A DNA stretch of 22,940 bases, taken from the NCBI GenBank assembly GCA_003427395.1, contig BFEA01000470.1, positions 689,370 through 712,309 on the forward strand. The letters run 5' to 3'. Both the position numbers and the translations under genes were made by a program. This document shows, piece by piece, positions 1-8,405 of this stretch (its first letter is position 1; each line of letters starts with the position of its first letter). Source of the DNA: Chara braunii (lineage: Eukaryota > Streptophyta > Charophyceae > Charales > Characeae). Below the pieces are notes generated by a model, which saw only the letters and a program-made list of their open reading frames with translations, searched no databases and had not been told where the DNA came from.

Positions 1-2
1 AC

Positions 3-1660
3 TACGTGGAGTTCGAGTACGAGGAAATGGATAAGCGGGAGTGGAATGCCAACTCCACGTTCTTCAGGTCCAAGAAGCAACTGTTCGAAGAGTTCAAGGA
101 CAGAGGTCTCGACGACAAGCTTTGGAACGAGAGCAGGAAATTTTTCACGGACACCACATACGTCAACAAGTGCCCTCAGTTTCTCGGGTGTCATCACGAC
201 AACAACATCAAGAGAACGGCGGCCCTTGTCAACGACCAGCATTTCCCGGTGGAGTGGAAGCGTGTCGTCCTTTCGGTGATCACTTGAGATCGCGCCAAAG
301 GCAAAAAAAGCCCTCGGGACGTTGATGAATGCATCAACATTATGTGGACAAGGACAAGCGCCTTGACGACGCTGGCCCAGTTTAACGTTGACCCATTGAG
401 TGCCATAGATCACAAGGCCGCGCTGGGAAAACTAGGGCATCAGCTACGCTCCCACACTTGCGTGCTCGACTTGTGCGAAACTGTTGATCGTGCGCGATGG
501 GACTCTGCGGCATTCGCGTCTCTGAGTGAGTTGATGGGCTTCGTTTGTCAGGACTACTGGACATTAGTGGTATTCGTCCCCTGCCTGTGGAACCTCTCCT
601 TCATGACATGTTTGTCTGCGCTTGGGGCTACCCGATGCTACACGGGGAAGTGGGTTCGGAAGACGGCATCGAAGAAGATGCATCAGTTCGGAAACAGCGT
701 CCGGGAGGAGCCGGATGTGATGCACATCCTTTTCAAAGGCGAGGACCCTCGGCTACTGACTCACCCGGTGTACGAGGGAGCTGTTGCTGAAGACGACGCC
801 GCCGCTCTCCGGAGGAAACAGAAAGTGACACCCACGGATGTGGAGGAGAAGTCTTTCAAGTCTTTGACTTTCGCGGACATCGGAAACCTGACCTAGAGGG
901 GGGCTCTGTACAAGGACGGCGAGCGGAATCCGAATCAGTTGTGCAATCAGCTTCTTTTCTTCTGTGGTGTGGCAGATGTCGTGCTGTTCTTGGGCAAGCC
1001 GCACGCGCAGGTGGTGTGGAGTCTGCTTCAGCAGGGAAGCACGTCTTGGCCGTGGATGGGGACACAATGCAGCTCGAATACACCGTGCAGTATGTCACCC
1101 ATGAAGTGTCGTCCAAGGCTTACCCATGCGATTTCCACCATGTCGTGGTCGAGCCCGTTTATGACCCGAATAAGGACATGCTCTTCAAGTTGACTTCGAA
1201 GAAAAGGCGCCACGTCTACTCCTTCCTTTACGGCGAACAACCAAGGTTGAGATTTGACCCGCAGTACGTGGTGCGGAAGGAAGTCGCCATTGCGGTCCTC
1301 CAGGGCTACCACGGAGCGAGTCGGGCCGGCGCTGTGAGCTTCATTAAGAGGCTGGAATATGTCTTTTTTAACGACGATGTTGTCGATCCGGCCGACTTCA
1401 CTTTGGATAAGTACAAGCTGGCATTCGGTGAGGAGGACAACTTCAATATCGAGACTGAGTAGGAGGAGAGCGTTGAGGACGACCTCTTCGATTTGGACGG
1501 GCAATTGGTCATCTTCAACGCCCAAGTTTCTGATTCGCCGTCAGTATGCAAACCGGGGATACCTCTCGCTACACCTACCTCGGGCGGTCCCACGCCCGTG
1601 TCCTCCTCAGCGCCTGTCAAGAGGGGTGGGTTGTCCCGTCTGAGGAGTTCGCCGGGGTAG
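3..1660 (+). pseudogene. Decayed transposon-type gene, 5' part: degenerate N4/N6 DNA-methylase-like region (5' end outside window)
   Basis: The reading frame is open from the first bases, so the true start lies upstream. Reading stays in one frame from 3 to about 1035 through stops TGA 285-287 and TAG 894-896. It then shifts by one lost base near 1036 and continues through TAG 1460-1462 and TAG 1658-1660 into the next feature. I read a beta-order methylase pattern. A DPPY-like position is degenerated to LDLCETVDRARWD (about 460-500). A hydrophobic strand DYWTLVVFVPCLW follows (about 550-590), then an EEPDVMHILFKGEDPR stretch (about 705-750). Near 905-1065 comes a KDGERNPNQL segment leading to VVLFLGK and, after the frameshift, GKHVLAVDGD, which matches the usual order of a target-recognition lead, SAM-binding loop and acidic strand. 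In active enzymes the loop is FAGSG-like and the catalytic motif is DPPY, so this copy is probably inactive. The family call is inference from motif order. An unrelated fold remains possible. Confidence 0.45.
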
Positions 1661-3668
1661 CCTATTCGTCTCACGCCGCAGCCCGAACGTCTTCGACCCG
1701 GCCATCCAGTTCCTCCGGACCAGCCACATCTCAAGGCTCCTGCGACTCCCTTCCACATGGGCGACAAACACACCTTCTCCACAGCCGAAGATTGGGGCCA
1801 TGATATCGTGTGGCACCCAGACCATTTCCAGCCAGCCCTTCCCGACGGCGAATGGGTAGTGGCTGTGAGGGACGTAAGTGGAGGGTGGATATATGACGAT
1901 CGTTGGGACCTCGAGACATTCGAATCTTGCGCCTACGATGCTGTATTGGAGAGATTAAGTGAGGTCAATCGACGAAGTAAGGACGACCCTGCTCTTCGCG
2001 AATACGGGGACACACTGTTCGAGTTCTTGCAGTCAAATAAATGGCTGGAAGTGTCCTCCGCGTTCTACGCCCTTCCGTCAAGCCCGTCAATTAAGCAAGT
2101 GAGTTGGAAGTTGCCTGGGGTCACCCTGCCGGCAGGAGTTGTGAAGCGCAAGTCTCGCGGAAAGGACGNCGACGGGGATGGTGAAGGNGGCGGGCAACGA
2201 GGTACCGGAGGTGGAAGTGAACAGCGTTCGACGAAACAGCGGTCTCCGGGGCACGCAGGCGGCGGAGAGGGGAAAAAGGGCAGCCGGGAGAAGAAGAAGC
2301 CTCGCAGCGGAGAGAAGACAAAGCATCATAGAGGAGACGGGCAGGGGGCCGATGTCGACCGCGACGAGGACGGTGGGGTTCTGGCGGTAACAGGCAACAC
2401 CTCAATGGAGACGGGGAACGACTTGAGGCCTGGGTGTATTACGCGGCCTGGCGAGCAGGACCCTGTGATTAGCTCCACCAGCGAAACACAGTTTGTCGAT
2501 GCGGTTGTTGGGGCGGGTGTCGCAAAGCATGGAACATGCTTCGCTCAGTTCCAAAAACGGTTGGCGGATTATCTCGGATCAATCCGAACCTCGGAGACGA
2601 CCTCGTTGTCCGGAACTCAATGCCTTCCGGGAAGCGAGACGGCAACATACCACTGGTCCGGCAGCGACAAGCTGGAACCGTGTTCCGTTTCGCCTCAAAA
2701 GGAATTTCGAATTAATCCGAACCGCGAAGGCCGTGCCATCGAGGGGGCACAACTGTCTACAGAACTCGAACGGGTGGTCCGGGTTTTCGAAAACCCTGGC
2801 GACGGAATTCGGATTCATCCGAACCAGGAAGCCGTGTCTGCCATGACAGACGATCGGTGTCAGGATGCAGTAATGCTGTGCATGGAAGCCCATAAGGACT
2901 GTCGGACTGAGGGTGAGTTGGCGACCAGTTCCAATGTCGAGCCCAACAAACTCGGAGCCGAGTTAGCAGTCGTAAGCGACTCCCCGGTGAAAGCGGTCAT
3001 GTCGGCGTCATTGGAAACTGCGGGGGCTCGGATGAATCCGAACCAGGGCCCTGTGAACATCTCCCTCCCTGATGCATCTTTGGAGACGACCGTGATTCGG
3101 ATTCATCCGAGGCACACGGACGAAGGACTTCAACTGGCAGGCGTTGAGGGTTGTCGACTACTGACGACTTTGGACAAGGACAATTCCACAGACGACCGGA
3201 TTGATCCGACACTCAAGGACGCCGGGATGGAGCTACTAGTTCAGCCGGGATACAACGATCCCTTGTACTCCGCCCTTCATAACGAGGCGACGGGGGAGGA
3301 CGATCTGAAGAAGGCCTCTGACGCTTTTGGAGATAGATTTATCTATTTGAGTGACGACGACAAAGACACAGCGCACGGGGACAAGAAGTTAAGGGGGGGA
3401 GAGGTGTTGTTGGACATCCATGGGACATTGAGCCCAACACAATACGATACATTGGCAATGGAGAAAACCCAACCTGCCGATGCTGTGGACGTCGACGATC
3501 TTTGTCCGGAGACGAATATACCGTCTACGGTCATTGACGCCGACATCTCAAGCCTGTCAAGTTTCCCTGTGGGTTTGGAGCACGTCGTCGCCTCGTCGAC
3601 GCGCGCAGGCGTGCCAATCATGCTGGGACTGCCGTCGGTGGGCTCTGGTGAAGTGGTAGCTAGGCCTG
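1661..3668 (+). pseudogene. Same gene, middle exon part: unknown folded block plus long disordered linker with RI(H/N/D)P repeats
   Basis: This is open from 1661, with the first ATG at 1757, and stays open to TGA 3677-3679. A better gene end is a splice donor at 3669 (G|GTAAGC). The frame is the same as the preceding segment, so ATG 1757 is probably internal and not a start. About 110 residues from 1757 look folded (tryptophan-rich, with WVVAVRDVSGGWIYDDRWDL), ending near 2130. Next comes a Lys/Gly/Arg/Glu-rich linker to about 2400, with two ambiguous bases at 2169 and 2188. An acidic, low-complexity stretch then runs to 3660. Inside it the peptide R-(I/M)-(H/N/D)-P recurs five times (codons near 2710, 2812, 3031, 3100 and 3199). 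Each copy is encoded by the interrupted palindrome described separately. I do not recognise the folded block. The segment probably tethers the N-terminal domain to the C48 peptidase. Confidence 0.5.
2574..3209. repeat. Six copies of the interrupted palindrome TCGGATNNATCCGA inside the coding region
   Basis: Copies sit at 2574-2587 (spacer CA, exact), 2707-2720 (one mismatch), 2809-2822 (TC, exact), 3028-3041 (GA, exact), 3097-3110 (TC, exact) and 3196-3209 (one mismatch at the first base). The arms are 6 bp with a 2-bp variable spacer. Most copies are followed by AC on the right. Five of the six lie in the same reading phase and encode R-(I/M)-(H/N/D)-P. The first lies in another phase. Such spaced dyads are typical of dimeric-protein binding sites. 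That function is inference. Confidence 0.8.
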
Positions 3669-3874
3669 GTAAGCACTGACTTTCTCTACTTTCTTCCCGC
3701 TCGTCAGCCCATTCGTGAAGTGTTGTTTGCTTCGTCGATTTCGGGAAGGTGTATAGGCGGCCGCCAACTGGATTGTGACGAAGTGCTTCGTGACGTGCTG
3801 TTTGCTTGGTTGCTCTTGCGAACTTGTGTTGTTGATCTCCTGCTGAAATGTCTGGGTGGCTATTTCTTGTACAG
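3669..3874 (+). other. Putative intron 1 (206 bp) of the C48-peptidase gene
   Basis: The donor G|GTAAGC is at 3669 and the acceptor is TTCTTGTACAG|GT, ending at 3874. The upstream frame is lost to a stop eight bases past the donor. Phase 1 joining puts the downstream exon in the frame that stays protein-like to about 4209. This is inferred from signals and frame continuity only. There is one in-frame TGA at 3880-3882, just after the junction, which fits the general decay of the gene or a slightly different acceptor. Confidence 0.4.
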
Positions 3875-4209
3875 GTCGATGAACTCGTGGACAAACACCC
3901 AAGTCGCAGGAGTCGCCTGCCCTCGCCAGGTTGTCAGTCCTGGTTGCGGGAGGCACTGGTCGTCGCAATGTCACTGATGCGTTTCCTGGGGACACTAAGC
4001 CTCGAGGCCCTCCCAGAAGGGTAGTCGTGCCCGTATTGGGCTCCCGCGCAAGACTCGTTGCAGAGGCAGCGGGTGTTGCCGAAAAAGACTGCAAGGAATT
4101 CCTTCTCGAGGCTTGCAGGGATATAAAGGACAGTGCTAGTTTAGAATCAACTCTGTGTAGAAGGTCCAGGAGTAGGGATGACGTTATGCGTGAACTTTTC
4201 GGACTTAGA
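3875..4209 (+). pseudogene. Same gene, small basic exon between introns 1 and 2
   Basis: This segment is open after TGA 3880-3882 and encodes about 108 residues. It is basic and Pro-rich at first (around TKPRGPPRRVVVPVLGSR, 3990-4045) and then likely helical, with acidic and arginine-rich stretches (AEAAGVAEKDCKEFLLEACRD; SRSRDDVMRELFGLR, ending about 4209). Beyond 4209 the frame runs on to 4335, but its content changes to Cys/Ser-rich, less protein-like sequence. A donor (AGA|GTAGCG) at 4210 with phase 0 joins it exactly in frame to the peptidase exon at 4403. No family is recognised. It would lie directly N-terminal to the catalytic domain. Confidence 0.4.
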
Positions 4210-4402
4210 GTAGCGGTTCCTCGGACCATGGCCGCTAGGACGACATTTTCTCATAGTGCCCCGTCCTTTGTGCTTGCTGTGTGCTGCGGGTGTTTGTTGA
4301 ATAGGGTTTCCTCGAGATGGAAGAGCGGTCCTTGAAGACGTTATCTGCTCCTGGTTGCCGCTCACTATCATCGTCTCGCGTTTGCCGTCGCACAGTTTAC
4401 AG
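4210..4402 (+). other. Putative intron 2 (193 bp)
   Basis: The acceptor CACAGTTTACAG|GTATCC ends at 4402 and opens the frame used by the peptidase domain. The proposed donor GTAGCG at 4210 is not strong, but it gives phase-0 continuity and a length like intron 1. Other donors between 4150 and 4310 cannot be excluded. Confidence 0.35.
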
Positions 4403-5008
4403 GTATCCGTCAAGGACATCGTTGCACTCGTGGATAGATCCGGGGAGCTCAACGATGAGGTTGTCAATTTCTACATGGCGATGCTACTGGACGACTGCGG
4501 CCGGACTGCTGCTACCATGAAGACATAAACCTTTAACTCCTTCTTCGCCTCTTCACTGCTTCTGCGAGGTCCGGCAGTTGTTCTCAGATGGGCTAAAGAT
4601 GTCGACCTCCTGTCTCATGACCTCGTCTTGGCACCGGTGCACAAGGATGGCGAACACTGGAGCCTTTTGGCCATTAACTTCTCTAGACGTGTTTTCGAAA
4701 TCTATGATTCTTTCTCGTGTTCGTCATCCAAAGATTCCTTCTACTCCGCACTCATGGATAAAACTGTTAAATTTTTGAACACGGTGGCAGGTGTCGCCGG
4801 TGATGGTCGCACTTTCGACCACTTCGCTCGCGAGGTCAGCGTGAAAGGTGTCCCTCGGCAGGACGACGGGGCTAGTTGTGGGGTGTTCATGTTGATGTTC
4901 GCTTCCTGTTTGGCGAGAGGTTTACGTCCACCTTTTGGTTTCTCCCATAGACACATCTCCTCTATTAGAGCTAGACTAGCTTTGGCGATTTGCGATGTTG
5001 GTAGGTAA
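4403..5008 (+). pseudogene. Ulp1/SENP-type C48 cysteine peptidase domain of the transposon-type gene
   Basis: Ulp1-family peptidases cleave SUMO-like conjugates or precursors, and plant MULE and CACTA-type transposons are known to carry them. Reading from 4403 gives the family's entry signature (about VDRSGELNDEVVNFYM), then a TFNSFF stretch, a WAKDVDLLSHDLVLAPVH segment, and the catalytic set. His is in GEHWSLLAINF (codon 4655-4657), Asp in IYDSF (4706-4708), Gln in RQDDGASCG (4859-4861) and the nucleophile Cys at 4877-4879. The usual helix follows, ending in ICDVG. One in-frame TAA (4526-4528) breaks the domain between the entry signature and TFNSFF, so this copy should not give a full peptidase. 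The frame stops at TAA 5006-5008, but AG|GTAAGC at 5005 could be a donor to a short last exon. All catalytic residues survive, so decay looks recent. Confidence 0.75.
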
Positions 5009-6100
5009 GCGTCTATCTCTTTGTTGATCATGTAGTGTAGAAGGGTTGACGTAGAAGAACATTTCGTTCTTCTCCAGACGAAATTTGTTCCTTTTCAATT
5101 TTTCCGTGAGGGACTGGTGGGTGTTCTCGGTTTGGTTCAGAGCAGAACTGGCTGTCACTGCCAGGAAATCTCCGGGTGAACTTGTCATGTCCCCGGCGTG
5201 TTTGTCGTCGACAATATTGTTCTTTCTCATTGGATTTCAATTATCACGAACGTCCCCGTTGTTGGGGCGCCTGTTTCGTGATTGAATATGTCGCTTTCAT
5301 CATTTTGCGCCTTGTGTGGTGTGATGTTCTGCCCGCATACTCGGATGCATCCGAACTCGAACTAACTCTATGCTTTTCTGCCTCTCTCCCGATCCTCCCC
5401 CGTCGTCTACACTCATCTATGCATTTTCACTTTGAATGTTGTGAGGCGTCACAGAAAACAAAATACAACACACGGGCCTCTTTATACATTTGATGGCCCG
5501 TCTGGCCCTCCGCACTGTGTGCTTTGTGATTCCGACATTGAATGCTGTCAATTCTTTGGCCCGGCAAAGCTCCCCCTCTGCACGAGCATTCATACATTCG
5601 GTTCCTATGCATTACCCAATACAATGAAAAATTGGAATGTGCCGAGAGGGAAAACCCAAAAGACGACGCCAATGGCTGCTCGAATGTGACGAGATTTGAA
5701 TTAAGGTGGTGGGGCTGAAAATACAATTGCATGATTGGACAAAATTGGAAGTGGTGACGGAAGGATAAATCAAAACACGGGCTAAGGTCTTTGCTATAGA
5801 GGACTTGAGTTAGTCCGTCGCACACTTAAGGCCAGCGAACGAAGTGGGCGCTCGAACTCCGAAACTGCTTGCTGGAGGCAGCACCCGCATTTGTACTCGA
5901 GCAGACCGGTCTCTACCTTTAACTTGTTTCAAGGCGACTATACTAACCGCTTGAAGTTGTTTCACATATAGTCTCTGAGGATCCTACACAAACATATGTT
6001 GGTTTCCTGCGGATTATGCCCATTACATTTCAGTAAGGTGAACTCGTACATGTATCGAATTTGACACACAAAACAAAGGGCCGAAGGCCAGAGCTCCCCT
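5009..6100. other. 3' flank of the peptidase gene, no supportable gene
   Basis: Short open frames here are unsupported. The stretch contains one exact palindrome copy (5341-5354) and AT-moderate unique-looking sequence. A short final exon of the peptidase gene could hide in the first few hundred bases, but I cannot place it. Confidence 0.5.
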
Positions 6101-6252
6101 GTCATCTCGGATACATCCGAACTTGGCTTACTCTCGCCTAACGAAAACCTTGCAACTCTTGTACAACTACACTTGTGGTTTTCGCATGTTCCTCGAACAT
6201 GCGTCTCCTGTGCCACATGTTGACATGAAAAGAAAATTCAGTGCGATCATCC

Positions 6253-6375
6253 ACACTCTCTCTGTCTCTCTCTGTGTCTCTGTCTATGTCCCTGTCTCTG
6301 TCTATGTCCCTGTCTCTGTCTCTGTCTCCCTCTCCATCTCTCTGCGCGCTCTTTCTATCTCTGTCATCTTTGTCT
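6253..6375 (+). repeat. Degenerate (GTCTCT/CT)n low-complexity tract
   Basis: This is a run of CTCTCTGTCTCT and CTGTCTATGTCC repeats. The frames it opens (serine/leucine/valine repeats) are microsatellite artefacts. Confidence 0.85.
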
Positions 6376-6428
6376 AGATCGTAAGGAAGCGACTCACAGC
6401 TGAGACACTCCGGATGGATCAGAAATGT

Positions 6429-6478
6429 GGTGGATGATGGTACAATGTTTGTCTCTCGGTGGATGATGGTACAATGTT

Positions 6479-6486
<8 letters not shown>
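6429..6486 (+). repeat. 29-bp direct tandem duplication
   Basis: Two identical 29-bp units, beginning GGTGGATGATGGTACAATG and ending GTCTCTC, lie at 6429-6457 and 6458-6486. A diverged third form (GGGTGACTATACGGTGCTTG) occurs near 6682-6701, so the unit is part of a larger duplicated region. Confidence 0.9.

Positions 6487-6568
<82 letters not shown>
6481..6568 (+). repeat. (CT)n microsatellite
   Basis: This is an 88-base nearly perfect TC/CT dinucleotide run with a single TTTC interruption near 6547. It produces spurious Ser-Leu and Arg-Glu open frames on the two strands. Confidence 0.97.
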
Positions 6569-6569
<1 letters not shown>

Positions 6570-6740
6570 GTTTCGCAAAAGATACTTCTTAAACTGTGTC
6601 CCAAAAAGCACAGGGGAAGCTTCAAACTGAAGGGTCTATACTAGTTCGGCACTTCGGATACGTCCGTAACACGAAATGTTGTGGGTGACTATACGGTGCT
6701 TGTCTTTTCCATCTCTCAGCCCTCTGGCGTGCTAATATGT

Positions 6741-7302
6741 CATTTCTTGCGGGCTTCCTCTCTGTCAATCTCCTGTGATCTCGGATATATCCGAACTTCG
6801 CTTATCTGGGAAAATCACATTGCCTTGCTGCTCTTCTGCAACGATCGTCTGAAATGCTTTTAAAAGCGAGGCTGATGATCTCCGCGTGTGCTCGACCCTG
6901 CGTCGTCCGTGCGGCGTCTCGAGAAAATTAAGTACAGTCTCTCTGAGACACTCTGTCTCTCGCCCTTTCTGTCTCTCTCTCTTTCTCTATATCTCTCGCT
7001 CTTCAAATGTACACGACCATTTCTTGCGGACTTCCTCTGTCTGTCTATCTCATGTGATCTCGGATACATCCGAGCTTCGCTTATCTTGGAAATTCACATT
7101 ACCTTGCTGCTCTCCTACAACGATCGTCTGAAATGCTTAAAAAAACGAGGCTGATGGTCTACGTGTGTGCTCGACCCCGCGTCTCCTGAAAATTAAGTTC
7201 AGTCTCTCTAAGACTCTCTCTCTCGCTCTTTCTGTCTCTCTCTCTCACTTTTTCTGTCTCTCTCTCTCTTTCTATCTCTCTCGCTCTATACATGTACACG
7301 AT
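6741..7302 (+). repeat. Tandem duplication of a unit of about 278 bp, each with one palindrome and a CT tract
   Basis: Copy 1 is 6741-7017 and copy 2 is 7018-7302. Both begin CATTTCTTGCGG and then carry the palindrome (6781 and 7060). A CTTATCT-type stretch, ACGATCGTCTGAAATGCTT, a GTGTGCTCGACCC stretch and GAAAATTAAGT follow. Both end in a CT-rich array finishing with TGTACACGA. A more diverged relative covers about 6101-6300, starting at the palindrome at 6107 and ending in a CT array. The palindrome is therefore amplified as part of a larger unit here. Confidence 0.85.
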
Positions 7303-7499
7303 CATCGGTGCAGAACTCCAATTCATTCTTGTCCTCACACTTCTAAATACAGGTCATCCTACTCCTCTGAGTTTGTGAAGAGCCACAACTCGTTTTACTC
7401 ACAAGCTCAAGTTTGTGTCATTATACTGTTCTGATTCGGATGATTGGGATACTCAACTCCAAGTGAAACTATGACACAGTGGTATATATTACTCTCTTC

Positions 7500-7641
7500 T
7501 GGTGTTCCACATCTGGACACAGGAGATATATGTATTGAGGCAGCAGTACATATTATAACACAATGGTAGCAGATATATGTACTGACTCAGAGGCGTATAA
7601 CACAGTGTACACTCTGCTGTGGTGTTCCACATCTGGACACA
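7500..7641 (+). repeat. Direct repeat of 22 bp at 120-bp spacing
   Basis: A TGGTGTTCCACATCTGGACA block occurs at 7500-7521 and 7620-7641. The intervening sequence repeats TATATGTACTG-like words. The second copy runs directly into a half palindrome (ACATCCGAACC). Confidence 0.8.
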
Positions 7642-7737
7642 TCCGAACCACGAGAGGAGAGCAACTATATGTACTGATTGTGCTCCTCGCCTCAAAGCTG
7701 CTTTACTCCTTGTTCGGATGTATCCGGATCTGGAATA

Positions 7738-8205
7738 CTACAACAGACTATACACTGTGTCATAAATTCGTTTCAAAATAGTACACACAATAATATACTG
7801 TTTTAACGAATAACATGTTAGTTTCGCCCTCATCGTTCTGCTGCGAAGTCCATCAATAAACAAATTTCTGCCTATCTGTTCGCCTCGTTCGGTTCTTACA
7901 AATATTCGGTCAAATCGATTTCGGTACTCAGTGACAGACTCGAGGGGTTTTTGGACTCGATATTTAATAATAAAGAGGGCCTGTTCCGGATGGATATAAT
8001 CGAATCGGTTCAGAAAGTCTCGCTCGAATGTCGGGAGATAAACCCATACATAGGTGTTAAACCAATGATGAGCATCTCCCCCTAATCGAGCGGGAATGTT
8101 TACTTGTGCCTCGTTGTCATCGTATTGATGAGCTCGGAGCGTGGCCAGCCATGCGCCAACAAGGTGGTGGGCGGGATCGAATAGATAGAGATCGGGTGGG
8201 GCCAT
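7738..8205 (-). pseudogene. gag: Ty3/Gypsy-type retrotransposon gag fragment
   Basis: The frame runs from ATG at 8205 to a stop at 7738. Gag packages the element's RNA into virus-like particles. Residues 1-130 show the plant retrotransposon gag pattern. There is an ARLGGDAHHWFNTY core, then FERDFLNRFDYIHPEQAL and then a Q-P-ESV-EY-RFD block. The end is FIDGLRSRTMRAKL at about 7819. The last 28 residues are AT-rich and unrelated, so the gene is cut there and joined to other sequence. Upstream of the ATG the same frame stays open to about 8400 with an Asn/Gln/Pro-rich, arginine-rich leader, and then meets several stops. No zinc knuckle, protease or polymerase follows, and I found no LTR. This is a relic. 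Confidence 0.75.
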
Positions 8206-8405
8206 GGGTGCCCGCGCTCGTGGTACGGGTTGATAAGGATTTAGCTTTTGGTTGGGGTTTTGTTGTGGATTTGGATTCTGTTGATTAGCGTTAATATTAG
8301 CCGCCCGTCGAGCTACAGACCGGCTTCTTGTAACGATGGGATCGCGTCGATGCGCGTTCCGGGGTCGAGGTCGCCCTCTGTTAGCCAGATCGCTTCGATC
8401 TCAGT

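Larger units (their letters stand above)
5341..7727. repeat. Further copies of TCGGATNNATCCGA in the noncoding 3' flank
   Basis: Exact copies are at 5341-5354, 6107-6120, 6781-6794 and 7060-7073. Near copies are at 6654-6667 (TCGGATACGTCCGT) and 7714-7727 (TCGGATGTATCCGG). Weaker forms are at 6410-6423 and 7634-7646 (a right half, CACATCCGA). The dinucleotide spacer varies while the arms are conserved. This is the same motif as in the coding region 2-5 kb upstream, so the arms are not conserved for their coding content alone. Confidence 0.8.

Noticed and set aside
545-790. Alternative frame in the methylase-like region
   Set aside because: The other frame is longer and fits better with the downstream EEPDVMHILFKGEDPR stretch. 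A local double frameshift cannot be fully excluded.
1757-3679. Stand-alone 640-codon gene starting at ATG 1757
   Set aside because: The same frame is open and protein-like upstream apart from single stops, and a splice donor at 3669 gives a better end. It is an internal part of a larger broken gene.
6419-6644. Ser-Leu and Arg-Glu repeat open frames on both strands
   Set aside because: They are translations of the CT microsatellite and have no independent coding evidence.
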